In this document: piece after piece, positions 1 to 7,631 of the stretch
How the letters are laid out: the number at the start of each line of letters is the position of its first letter
Position numbering within the stretch: the stretch's first letter is position 1
NCBI RefSeq assembly: GCF_025995175.1
Contig: NZ_BAPV01000016.1
Coordinates: forward strand, 1 to 34,489
Length of the DNA stretch: 34,489 nucleotides
DNA from: Asaia krungthepensis NRIC 0535
Lineage (GTDB): Bacteria; Pseudomonadota; Alphaproteobacteria; Acetobacterales; Acetobacteraceae
Reading direction: 5' to 3'
The notes under the pieces: model-generated
What the model saw: only the letters and a program-made list of their open reading frames with translations
What the model was told of the DNA's origin: nothing
Database searches by the model: none
Position numbers and translations under genes: made by a program

Positions 1-82
1 GTCAGCACGCCACAAACCAGAAATCAGGAGCCAGCCGCGCCAATCAACGGTTCTTCGAACCCTCCAGGTGTGATAGAAAACA

Positions 83-109
83 ACCGGGGCAGGATCATCC
101 TGCCCCGGT
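83..109 (-). terminator. Rho-independent terminator of the first TonB receptor gene
   Basis: A perfect 12-bp inverted repeat (83-94 and 98-109, GC-rich, loop TCA) lies 46 bases past the stop codon of the receptor gene at 156-2600. On the minus strand the hairpin is followed by TTGTTTTCTATC, a T-rich stretch. This is a textbook intrinsic terminator for leftward transcription. Nothing else recognisable was found in positions 1-155. Confidence 0.85.
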
Positions 110-155
110 CTGGCGGTGTCGCACGTGGCCCCCGATCTCTCCCGAGGGCAAGTCC

Positions 156-2600
156 TCAGAAATTGGCGCTGATCGAGCCGAATGCCATGCGCGGCGCGCC
201 GATCAGGAAGGACTGATAGGATAATGCGCCATTCGCAATGTTCAGCGGGTTTCCGTTTTCTCCCATCGTTGCGATGTAATGCGTGTTCTGCAGATTGGTG
301 ACACTCAGAGAGAGGGTCAGGTCCTTCAGAGGATGCAGGCTCCGCTTGATCGCGGCAATATGGGTAAGATTATACTGGATCCCCAGATTGGAGAGCCAGT
401 AGGACGGCACCTTGACATCGCCCGTATAGCTGAAGTTGCGCTTGCTGTTGAAACTTGCATCGACATAGGCCGTCAGACCCTGCCAGTCATAGGAAAGGCG
501 GGTTTTGTACATGTAGCGCGGATAATTGACGATCTGCGCGCCTTTGAGGTGATAGACCGTGCCTGCCTCGTTGATATTCTGGTCATAGGTCGCATGGTCG
601 TAGCTGAAGCTGTTGGTGAAGACGAGATTACGTACCGGCATGATGGTGAGTGCCGTATCGACACCATTCATCGTGACCCCGCCTACATTCGAGACAGTGG
701 AAATGGGATTGACGGAGGAGCCCGAAGTGACCTGCTGGAGCCGGTTGTTGAAATTCGTGCGATAGCCATAGATCGATAGCCCAGCGTACTGGCTTGAATA
801 ACGATACCCCGCTGCATAGGTCCAGGCCGTCTCAGGCCTGAACGAGGATTTGCCCTGATCGAATGCCGTTTGTGTCACGGCAAAAGGCGACGCGCAAAGC
901 TTGTAACCGCATTGCGCATAGGTATGGACGTTTTCGGAAATGTCGAAGAAGAGCTCGTGATGCGTGAGGAAATGCCAGTCCGCACTGATATGCGGCAGGA
1001 ATGCCTCAGCCGTGGTCAGACCGACGCCACTCGCAAGCTGCGTCGTCGGCGAATAATAATCCGGATTGGCATAGCCATTACCCACGCGTGTGGTGCTCAG
1101 CACGGATTTGAACCCGAAATGGAGCGCCAGATGCTCGATGGGACGATACGTGTCCTGAACGAAGGCCGTGAAGGTGTTCGTGCTGTAATCCTGATTGAAT
1201 ATCTTGGCGAAGGGATGCTTCCAGTAATCCAGCGGATTGGGCAGCTTCTCGGTCAACTGGCCATCCACGATGTTCGGCATCTGGAACACATACTCGGGTG
1301 ACTGATAGCTGTTGTTCTCATACCAGACACCGCCGCCCAGCGTGTTGTCACGGGTTTCATACTGAACACGCGAGAAAAACCCGAGGCGCTTGATGCCTGG
1401 CGCCTTGCGCAATTCGGAAAGCGGCGAGCCATTCGGAGAGGGGTAGTAGGGCGTGGTCCATGTCGCCTGGTTGGTCTCTCCGTGACCATAGGCCGTACTA
1501 TCCCAGAGCAGGTGATCCGTAAGTTGCAGATGCGCCCTCATGCCCCCCAGATAATCGGCGCTGTTGAGGGTCGCGTCATAATAGGCGGAGTCCTCAGGAT
1601 CCTCCAGCCCGGCAAAGGAGGAGGGGAAAATGCCGTTCGCCGCATTGATGGCTGCCTGCAGCCCGCTCTGCTTGCCATTATAGTAATTGGCGACCTTGTA
1701 ACCGACCTTCTGGATTACCTCGGGCGAGGTATCGGGCGTCGAGAACTGATGCTCATCGGCCCAGTCGAAATAGGTCGAGAAATAGCTCTCCTGCCCGAGG
1801 GGCTGCACCAGTTTGGCGTTGACCTGCTGGATGAACTGATCGCCCGTCCCCTTCCAGATCTGGCCGTCCTGCCGGCTATAGGAGGTATAGAACCGCGTAC
1901 CCGTCCGATTGAGATCGCCGCTGTCGAAGCGGAGGAAGGTGTGGTAATTGGCATAGCTGCCAAAACCCTGATTGATCGTCCCGCCCAGCTTGTGAGCCGG
2001 GTCGCGCGATATATAAGCCAGCGACCCGCCGAGATTGCTGGTCGAGGCTACATCCTCGGCACCGGCGGATTGGGAGATATCGATGCGGAAAATATTTTCC
2101 GCTGAAATCGCGAGTAGCGTGTTCAGCCCGTTATAATTACGCAGGGATTGCTCACCCAGCGGCATGCCATCCAGCGTGAAACCGATCTCCTGCTGCTGGA
2201 AGCCGTGCATGAAGAGCTGTTGCGACCAGATATCGACACCCTGGGGCTCAGCAGACTGGAACATGATGCCAGGCAATTGCGACAGCACCTTGAGAGGGTT
2301 CGTTCCGGCTGGAGCCTGAGACAGGAGCTTCTGGCTCACCGTCACGAGAGCACCGCGCGTGATGTGCTTGGCCTTGACGTCGAATGTCTCGGAAGTCGAG
2401 CTGAGATAAACCGCCGATTTCCCGACGGCCTGGGGCGTGACCGCCGCCACTTTTGCGCGGGCGGCCCGAGGCGGGGTTCCTGCCTTCGCTTTCGTGCCGT
2501 GCGCCGGAGCGGGGGTGCTCTGTGCCATGGCGTGCGGGGCTGCGGCAGAAACGAGCATGGTCGAGATCAGACAAAGTTTTGAAAACGAAATGATCCGCAT
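156..2600 (-). CDS. TonB-dependent outer-membrane receptor (probably hut-linked)
   Basis: This 814-residue protein has a Sec signal peptide (residues 1-26, cleavage after AMA), an Ala/Pro/Lys-rich linker, a TonB-box-like stretch around residues 70-76 (ETFDVKA), a plug domain from about residue 80 to 200, and a long beta-barrel ending in Phe (ISANF). Such receptors take up scarce ligands across the outer membrane using energy from TonB-ExbBD. The substrate cannot be read from the sequence. The gene lies downstream of the ABC/NCS1 transport operon but has its own upstream region (2601-2755) with a TTGACC -35 element and a HutC-like operator. That suggests it supplies a histidine-related or metal-chelated compound to the hut pathway. 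A strong terminator follows it. The family assignment is secure; the ligand is inferred only from context. Confidence 0.9.
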   Translation of the reverse strand: MRIISFSKLCLISTMLVSAAAPHAMAQSTPAPAHGTKAKAGTPPRAARAKVAAVTPQAVGKSAVYLSSTSETFDVKAKHITRGALVTVSQKLLSQAPAGTNPLKVLSQLPGIMFQSAEPQGVDIWSQQLFMHGFQQQEIGFTLDGMPLGEQSLRNYNGLNTLLAISAENIFRIDISQSAGAEDVASTSNLGGSLAYISRDPAHKLGGTINQGFGSYANYHTFLRFDSGDLNRTGTRFYTSYSRQDGQIWKGTGDQFIQQVNAKLVQPLGQESYFSTYFDWADEHQFSTPDTSPEVIQKVGYKVANYYNGKQSGLQAAINAANGIFPSSFAGLEDPEDSAYYDATLNSADYLGGMRAHLQLTDHLLWDSTAYGHGETNQATWTTPYYPSPNGSPLSELRKAPGIKRLGFFSRVQYETRDNTLGGGVWYENNSYQSPEYVFQMPNIVDGQLTEKLPNPLDYWKHPFAKIFNQDYSTNTFTAFVQDTYRPIEHLALHFGFKSVLSTTRVGNGYANPDYYSPTTQLASGVGLTTAEAFLPHISADWHFLTHHELFFDISENVHTYAQCGYKLCASPFAVTQTAFDQGKSSFRPETAWTYAAGYRYSSQYAGLSIYGYRTNFNNRLQQVTSGSSVNPISTVSNVGGVTMNGVDTALTIMPVRNLVFTNSFSYDHATYDQNINEAGTVYHLKGAQIVNYPRYMYKTRLSYDWQGLTAYVDASFNSKRNFSYTGDVKVPSYWLSNLGIQYNLTHIAAIKRSLHPLKDLTLSLSVTNLQNTHYIATMGENGNPLNIANGALSYQSFLIGAPRMAFGSISANF

Positions 2601-2692
2601 GATGAGTCACCGTCGCGCTATGCTGGCGGCTCGCGGCCGGAGACGGGCGAGCTGCTCTCGAAGGAGGAAGGGCCCGCCCCGGAAAAGGCTGA

Positions 2693-2710
2693 CCATAACG
2701 CAACGCTAAG
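2693..2710 (-). promoter_or_regulatory. Dyad CCATAAC-N5-GCTAAG, candidate LysR-type box
   Basis: This 18-bp element matches, with one changed base, the CCATAAC-N5-GTTAAG dyads at 21005-21022 and 27793-27810. In gene orientation it reads CTTAGC-N5-GTTATGG and ends 92 bases before the receptor start codon, close to the 101 bases seen at the second TonB receptor gene. It directly abuts the HutC-like operator at 2711-2722. It has the T-N11-A spacing typical of LysR-family sites. Its function is inferred. Confidence 0.35.
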
Positions 2711-2722
2711 ATGTATATACGA
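2711..2722 (-). promoter_or_regulatory. HutC-like operator with -35 element for the TonB receptor gene
   Basis: The 12-mer ATGTATATACGA differs from the perfect palindrome ATGTATATACAT upstream of hutU at two positions. On the minus strand a TTGACC hexamer (2732-2727) precedes it by exactly four bases, the same arrangement as at 7479-7490 and 18491-18502. An operator just downstream of a -35 box would block RNA polymerase when occupied. The -10 element is weak (TTAGCG after 17 bases). Confidence 0.5.
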
Positions 2723-2755
2723 GTACGGTCAACTAAATTCGAGCCGGATTCGTAA

Positions 2756-4174
2756 TCATTTCACATGTCTCGACATACGGGCTGTCGCAAGATAAATCAC
2801 GGTTGTGACGGCCAGTCCGGCAATCCATGAGAGATCGGCCCCGCCCAGCAAACGCGCCATAGTCCCGGTATAGAGTCCCGTCGATATGAACGGGACTTGT
2901 GCTGCCAACCCTATTGTATAGGCGAGCAGAGCCGGACCGTTATACCGTCCGTACACACCTCCATCGCGTCTGAAAAGCGACGGGAGATCATAGTCTCCAT
3001 GCCGCAGAACGTAATAATCGAGCAGATTGATCGCCGACCACGGCACCATGATCGACATGAGAAGTTCGAGGAAACTCGCATAGGCGGTCTCGAACCGCCC
3101 CGCCATGAAGAGTGCCAGCACGAAGGACAGGGCAAGCAAAACCAGGGTCACCGCTCCACGCCACCCTTTGCCGAAACGATGCGTCGGGGCGAGGGTATGG
3201 AGCACGGTGATGGAGGAAAGCGCTCCACAATAAAGCGTCATGGCGTTCGCCACGACCAGTCCCAGCGACAGCACGCCCAGAATGGGAGCAGCCGCAGAAC
3301 CGAGGCACTGGATCAGGCGGTCATTGACAGCCGGTCCGGCGAGAGCGCCCACGACCATCGCGACCAGTGAGCCCAGCACACAGCCCCAGTATGTCGCGTG
3401 AAAGGCCTGTTTTTCACCTGTCCGCGTCCGCGGCAGATAACGCGAATAATCCGAAACATAGGGTGCATAGGCAATCTGCCAGAGTGCGGCGATGGACATG
3501 GCTCCCAGAAAGCCGGAAACCGTGTCATGCCCCCCGGTTGTCAGCGCTATGCCCGGGGCAGAGGGCGCGAATAATACGGCACCCAGACAAAGCATGATCG
3601 CCCCCCCACAGAGCAGGGCAATGTAATGGGTTAGGCGATGAATGGCGCGATAACCCAGAACGGCAGGGACGGCTGAAATGACAGCAATGGCGATCATGCC
3701 CGGTGTACCCCCCAGAAAAGGGAGCATCATGGCAAGCCCCTGCGCGCCCAGAACCAGATTCGACGCAGCAAAACCGAGAAACATCAGCACGATCAGTGCC
3801 GTCATGGGGGCTGCCCCGATCATGCCGAACTGGGCGCGGGACTGGATCATCTGCGGAATACCGAGGTGAGGCCCCTGCGCCGCGTGAAGCGCCATGAACA
3901 CTCCGCCCACGACATTGCCTATAAGCGCTGCCAGCAAGGCCATCAGGGGGGTCAGATGGAACTCTCCCCGCATGACCCCGCCCGTTGCGACGGCCAGCAT
4001 GGTCATGTTGGCGCCAAACCACAGGCCGAACAGGTCCGATGGCTTGCCATGACGTCTTGACGACGCAATCGGATAGATCGTTTCGAATTCGACTTCGGTC
4101 ATGCTGCCGTCATCCGGCTGAGCATGCTCCGCGGATATTGATGTGGAGTTCCGATCGAGAGGGGGATGCTTCAT
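2756..4174 (-). CDS. NCS1-family (purine/cytosine permease-like) transporter
   Basis: A 472-residue integral membrane protein with about twelve hydrophobic segments and the NCS1 hallmark region near its start (FGLWFGANMTMLAVATGG). NCS1 permeases import nucleobases, hydantoins and related heterocycles with cations. As I remember it, a permease of this family serves urocanate uptake in Pseudomonas hut loci, so urocanate or another imidazole is a plausible substrate here. The start is placed at the second of two adjacent ATGs (4174): the AGGAG there is seven bases away but only four from the first ATG (4177). A longer reading frame upstream overlaps the ABC ATPase gene and is not credible. It is the last gene of the PhyH-ABC operon, four bases after the ATPase stop codon. 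Confidence 0.85.
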   Translation of the reverse strand: MKHPPLDRNSTSISAEHAQPDDGSMTEVEFETIYPIASSRRHGKPSDLFGLWFGANMTMLAVATGGVMRGEFHLTPLMALLAALIGNVVGGVFMALHAAQGPHLGIPQMIQSRAQFGMIGAAPMTALIVLMFLGFAASNLVLGAQGLAMMLPFLGGTPGMIAIAVISAVPAVLGYRAIHRLTHYIALLCGGAIMLCLGAVLFAPSAPGIALTTGGHDTVSGFLGAMSIAALWQIAYAPYVSDYSRYLPRTRTGEKQAFHATYWGCVLGSLVAMVVGALAGPAVNDRLIQCLGSAAAPILGVLSLGLVVANAMTLYCGALSSITVLHTLAPTHRFGKGWRGAVTLVLLALSFVLALFMAGRFETAYASFLELLMSIMVPWSAINLLDYYVLRHGDYDLPSLFRRDGGVYGRYNGPALLAYTIGLAAQVPFISTGLYTGTMARLLGGADLSWIAGLAVTTVIYLATARMSRHVK

Positions 4175-4178
4175 CATG

Positions 4179-4955
4179 TTACTCCTGCCCGGCAAGGTCG
4201 GACACGGCCTCCAGAAAAACGCGCATCGACAGAGGGGCTTGCGACCCGAGCATTTGGCCGGCCGGTCCGCTTGCGGCAATACGGCCTTCAGCGCAGAAAT
4301 GGACGGTCGAGGCGATGCTGCGCACCAGGCGCATGTCATGGCTGACCACGATCATGGTCAATCCATCGCGTGAGAGGTCGCGCATCACGCTCTCGACCTC
4401 ACGCACCAGCGCCGGGTCGAGAGCGCTTGTCGGCTCATCGAAAAGAATCAGGGCAGGCGACATGGCCAGGGCTCGGGCAATCGCCACGCGCTGTTTCTGC
4501 CCCCCCGAAAGACGATCGGGGTAATGCTGCGCAAAGCCCAGCATTCCCACCCGGTCGAGATGGGCACTGGCCATCATGCGTGCTTCTTCCCTTGGGCGCC
4601 CCTGAACCACGCAGGGCCCCTCCATCACATTTTCGAGCACAGTACGATGCGAGAACAGGTTGAAATGCTGGAAGACCATGGGCATGCGGGCCCGCGCCGC
4701 CTGCAATTGGCGCCTGGGGGATATCTGGAAAAGATTGCCGTCCTCGGAACAGAGTCGCTCGCCCCCGAATGTGATCTCGCCACGATCCGGCGTTTCGAGG
4801 AAATTCAGACAACGCAGAATGGTTGATTTTCCCGCCCCGCTCGGACCGATGAGACAGGCAATTTCACCCTCCTCAACAACGAGGTCCACCCCATCGAGTA
4901 CCGCCCTGCCCCCATAACTCTTGCCAAGCTGTCTGACCGTCAGGACAGGATTCAT
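4179..4955 (-). CDS. Polar amino acid ABC transporter, ATP-binding subunit
   Basis: A 258-residue ATPase of the HisP/GlnQ/ArtP group. It has Walker A GPSGAGKST (37-45), a Q-loop near 96, the signature LSGGQ (149-153), Walker B LILFDEP (169-175) and the switch-region VVSHDM. It would power import of an amino acid or analogue with the permease and binding protein encoded just upstream. Its ATG overlaps the permease stop codon by four bases, indicating translational coupling. In a HutC-controlled operon, histidine or a histidine derivative is the natural candidate substrate, but family membership alone does not fix this. Confidence 0.93.
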   Translation of the reverse strand: MNPVLTVRQLGKSYGGRAVLDGVDLVVEEGEIACLIGPSGAGKSTILRCLNFLETPDRGEITFGGERLCSEDGNLFQISPRRQLQAARARMPMVFQHFNLFSHRTVLENVMEGPCVVQGRPREEARMMASAHLDRVGMLGFAQHYPDRLSGGQKQRVAIARALAMSPALILFDEPTSALDPALVREVESVMRDLSRDGLTMIVVSHDMRLVRSIASTVHFCAEGRIAASGPAGQMLGSQAPLSMRVFLEAVSDLAGQE

Positions 4956-5668
4956 CGCACGGCCTCCTTCTCCATGGTCGGAACTGTGCCAGACATCCTA
5001 TCGGGTCCGGATCGGCGATTATGGGCGAGCCGGTTCTCGAGATGAAGGATCAGACGTGAGGAGGCAAAGCTCATGATAAAATAGATGATCGCCACGAGCA
5101 GATAGATGTTGCCCCCATCGAACGTGTCTGAAATGACGATGCTTGCATTGCGCAAAAGCTCGTTGACCGAAATGAACGACACCAGCGCACAATCTTTCAG
5201 CAGGGCAATGAAATAGCCCCCGAGTATCGGCAATGCCGCCAGCCCCGCCTGGGGCATGATCACGCGGCGGTAAAGTTGCACCCCCGACATTCCGAGCGAA
5301 ATGGCGGCTTCTCTCTGCCCACGATCCACGGCATTGATGGTGCTTCGGAATACCTCGGACACATAGGCCGCGAGGTTGAGTGATAGACCCAGAATGGCGG
5401 CCGGGAAGGCACCAAGCGTCAGGCCCCAGCGCGGCAGCGTGAAATAGATGATCAGCAGTTGCACGATCAGAGGCGTATCACGCATGATCTCAACGAACGC
5501 ATTGAGCGGCCATCTCAGCAATCGTGTCCTGGCACGACGGCCAAGGGCGATAAAAAATCCTGTCACCGTCCCGAACAGCATCGCGACAAGAGAAAGCTCG
5601 ATCGTGACGAGCGCTCCACGCAGGAGAAAGGGCAGATATTCGCCCGCCTCGGCCAGGAAATCGAGCAT
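4952..5668 (-). CDS. Polar amino acid ABC transporter, permease subunit
   Basis: A 238-residue inner-membrane permease of the HisM/GlnP family. It has about five hydrophobic segments and the EAA loop that contacts the ATPase (EAAISLGMSG and following residues, roughly 138-160). Only one permease gene is present, so a homodimer is likely, unlike the HisQ/HisM pair of enteric histidine permease. The gene starts eight bases after the binding-protein stop codon and overlaps the ATPase gene by four bases. It sits between partner genes in a tightly packed operon. Confidence 0.92.
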   Translation of the reverse strand: MLDFLAEAGEYLPFLLRGALVTIELSLVAMLFGTVTGFFIALGRRARTRLLRWPLNAFVEIMRDTPLIVQLLIIYFTLPRWGLTLGAFPAAILGLSLNLAAYVSEVFRSTINAVDRGQREAAISLGMSGVQLYRRVIMPQAGLAALPILGGYFIALLKDCALVSFISVNELLRNASIVISDTFDGGNIYLLVAIIYFIMSFASSRLILHLENRLAHNRRSGPDRMSGTVPTMEKEAVR

Positions 5669-5676
5669 GGAACCAG

Positions 5677-6630
5677 CTACTCCGAATCAGTACGGTCGGG
5701 CAGGACAAGGTGATCCTGCTGCGGCTCCCATACGCCGTAACGTTTCAGTATCGTTCTTATTGTGCCATCCCGACGCATTGAGTCCAGAGCCTCATCGACA
5801 GCAACCTTCAGATCTGGACAGCGATCTGAAATGACTACCCCTTCGCTTCCAAGACGATACGGGGCCTTGGCCTGTATCCCGGCCCAGCGCGGCTTCGGGG
5901 CATAGAAAACGGGCGTGCCCACAGTGCGCAGATCGGTGAAATGCGCTTTCTGGGCATGAAGCGTTCCCTGATCGACGATCACTGCCGCAACCTGATGGTT
6001 GCGCAGCGCCGTGAAAGGGTCGGCGAACGTCTCGAAATCAGCCACATCGGCCGCCACACCATCGGCCACCAGCCGATGCGCGGTTGCTGAATCGCTGGTC
6101 CCCATGACAGAGGCAATCGTCTTGCCCTTGAGATCGGCAAGAGACCGGATCGGCGAGTCCGCCAGCACGATCACATAGTCATAGAGCATGAAGTAAGGCG
6201 TCGAGAATAACACATGCCCCCGTATCCGCCGCTCTTCGGTAATATTGACGTCGCTCAGAACGATATCCCAGCGACCCGCCTTGAGCCCGGGCACCATGGT
6301 CGGCCATTCGGTGATGATGAATTCGGAACGTGCCACACCAAGGCGTTGCGTCAATACGTCCAGAAGGTCGGCATCGATACCGTGATATACCCCGTCATGG
6401 CTTTGCCAGAGAGAGGGGTGAGCGCCAAGCAGCCCATTCCCGACGCGCAGCACCCCCGATGCCCGTATCGTGTCCAGACACCCGGCCTGTGCGACGCCCG
6501 ACGTCGCCAAAGTGAGAAGACAGCAGGACGCGAAACGACGCGCGCCCGGCCAGCGGCACTGGCGTAGCCACGCACGGATCGTGCTGGCTTTTCGGGACCT
6601 GCGCTGCGCAACGGGAGCCGGCTCGGCCAT
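5677..6630 (-). CDS. Amino acid ABC transporter, periplasmic substrate-binding protein
   Basis: A 317-residue solute-binding protein of family 3. A long basic N-terminus (residues 1-32, rich in Arg) precedes a hydrophobic segment and a likely signal-peptidase site after AQA around residue 49. The mature part begins with the typical LDTIRASGVLRVG pattern and includes VSDV/NITEERR and a type-II periplasmic binding fold. No in-frame ATG or GTG further down offers a shorter leader, so the unusually long N-region seems real. The ATG follows the TGA of the PhyH-family gene with no spacer and has a poor ribosome-binding site, which points to translational coupling. The ligand is unknown; a histidine-like compound is inferred from context. 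Confidence 0.88.
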   Translation of the reverse strand: MAEPAPVAQRRSRKASTIRAWLRQCRWPGARRFASCCLLTLATSGVAQAGCLDTIRASGVLRVGNGLLGAHPSLWQSHDGVYHGIDADLLDVLTQRLGVARSEFIITEWPTMVPGLKAGRWDIVLSDVNITEERRIRGHVLFSTPYFMLYDYVIVLADSPIRSLADLKGKTIASVMGTSDSATAHRLVADGVAADVADFETFADPFTALRNHQVAAVIVDQGTLHAQKAHFTDLRTVGTPVFYAPKPRWAGIQAKAPYRLGSEGVVISDRCPDLKVAVDEALDSMRRDGTIRTILKRYGVWEPQQDHLVLPDRTDSE

Positions 6631-7437
6631 TCAGGCTGCCGTTGCGAGAACAGGAAAATCGGGGCCCACCAGTTTCTCGCCATCTCGCAGGGTCAGATGG
6701 GAGAAAGGGGGCGATCCCTTCCCGCCCCTGTCGGCGAAGCGCGCATTATCGCCTACCAGCCGCGCCGAGAAAACCCGCCTCCTCGTGACCGCGCCCAGAG
6801 TCGCAGCCGCCCCATGCACCGTCCCGAAATCGAAGGCAACGGCATCGCCGGGCTCCATAGCGGCGGAGACGATCCGGTAAGCACTCCTGTCGGCATCGAT
6901 ATCCGGCATGGGTGTGCTGTCATCGCCCGCATAGAGGGGTGTCCCGTCAAAACGCATGGGCTTGTGATCGACGCCCCAGCGATGGGACCCGGCGACACAT
7001 TCCAGCGCATTCGCCTGGGGCACCGGGTCGAGCGGAATCCAGAAACTCACGCTTTGCGGCCCGCTCACACAATAATAGGGACGGTCCTGGTGCCACGGCG
7101 TCACGAGCGATGTTCCTGGCTCCTTGACCAGAACGTGGTCGTGGAAAAACCGCGCTTCCTGCGCGCCCATCAGCGACGCAGCAAGAGTCCCGAGAGGAGA
7201 GTCCTCGATGAATGTGCGGAATTCCGGGATCCGCTGCCAGTTGCAGAGATCCTGAAAAAATGGCGCCGAGTCTGCCGGCTGATAGGATCGTTCAAGTGGG
7301 CTGGGCGACGCCATCAGCCGATCGATTCCCTCACGCAGGGACTCGATCCAGGGCGTAAAAATACCCCGCAGAATGACGACGCCGTCATCACGGAACGCAT
7401 TGACCAGTTCTGGCGACAAGGGGGAGGCAGACATCAT
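6631..7437 (-). CDS. PhyH-family Fe(II)/2-oxoglutarate dioxygenase
   Basis: A phytanoyl-CoA-dioxygenase-like protein of 268 residues. The metal triad is visible as HQD (H116, D118) and a distal His in TVHGAA (H208); an Arg about 13 residues later would bind 2-oxoglutarate. The family includes ectoine hydroxylase and other enzymes acting on small amino-acid-like molecules. It is the first gene of the operon with the amino acid ABC importer and NCS1 permease, so it probably acts on what they import. Start choice: AGGAG precedes a GTG (7440) by eight bases and two ATGs (7437, 7434) by eleven and fourteen. I chose the first ATG; a GTG at 7458 has no good site upstream. The reaction is unknown; hydroxylation or oxidative N-demethylation of a histidine derivative is only a hypothesis. 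Confidence 0.85.
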   Translation of the reverse strand: MMSASPLSPELVNAFRDDGVVILRGIFTPWIESLREGIDRLMASPSPLERSYQPADSAPFFQDLCNWQRIPEFRTFIEDSPLGTLAASLMGAQEARFFHDHVLVKEPGTSLVTPWHQDRPYYCVSGPQSVSFWIPLDPVPQANALECVAGSHRWGVDHKPMRFDGTPLYAGDDSTPMPDIDADRSAYRIVSAAMEPGDAVAFDFGTVHGAAATLGAVTRRRVFSARLVGDNARFADRGGKGSPPFSHLTLRDGEKLVGPDFPVLATAA

Positions 7438-7478
7438 CACAGCATGATCTCCTGACACAATCTGACAGTGAGCCTATG

Positions 7479-7490
7479 TTGTCTGTACAA
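7479..7490 (-). promoter_or_regulatory. HutC-like operator and -35 of the PhyH-ABC-NCS1 operon
   Basis: TTGTCTGTACAA is a near-palindrome with half-sites TTGT/ACAA. On the minus strand TTGACC (7500-7495) lies four bases before it and ATAGGC seventeen bases after the -35, matching the layout at 2711-2732 and 18481-18502. Its centre is about 121 bp from the centre of the operator at 7600-7611, so the divergent region 7438-7631 carries two sites. Confidence 0.55.
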
Positions 7491-7570
7491 GAGAGGTCAA
7501 TTGATTTCCGTAATGAAGAAGCAGAAAATCGAGATGAAGATTGTGTATAAGACGCCATAAATCTTCACGC

Positions 7571-7611
7571 TTGCATGATCCGGGTCGATATCGTTAATCT
7601 TGTCTATACAA
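7571..7611 (+). promoter_or_regulatory. Promoter and HutC-like operator of the hisC-like operon
   Basis: TTGCAT (7571-7576) and TTAATC (7594-7599) are separated by 17 bases and resemble a sigma-70 promoter. TTGTCTATACAA (7600-7611), an 11-of-12 palindrome of the HutC type, follows immediately and would cover the transcription start. Because the predicted start of transcription is near 7606, an upstream in-frame ATG at 7575 would not be in the message. This supports the GTG at 7632 as the translation start. Confidence 0.5.
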
Positions 7612-7631
7612 CCATAAACTGGATATCGGAC

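Noticed and set aside
4175-4339. Extended N-terminus of the NCS1 permease (55 more residues)
   Set aside because: It overlaps the 3' end of the ABC ATPase gene, is Cys/Arg/Pro-rich and unlike the family; an ATG with AGGAG at good spacing lies at 4174.
7541-7552. TTGTGTATAAGA, possible third HutC-like site between the two operators
   Set aside because: It keeps only part of the dyad and lacks the right half-site; too weak to list as an operator.
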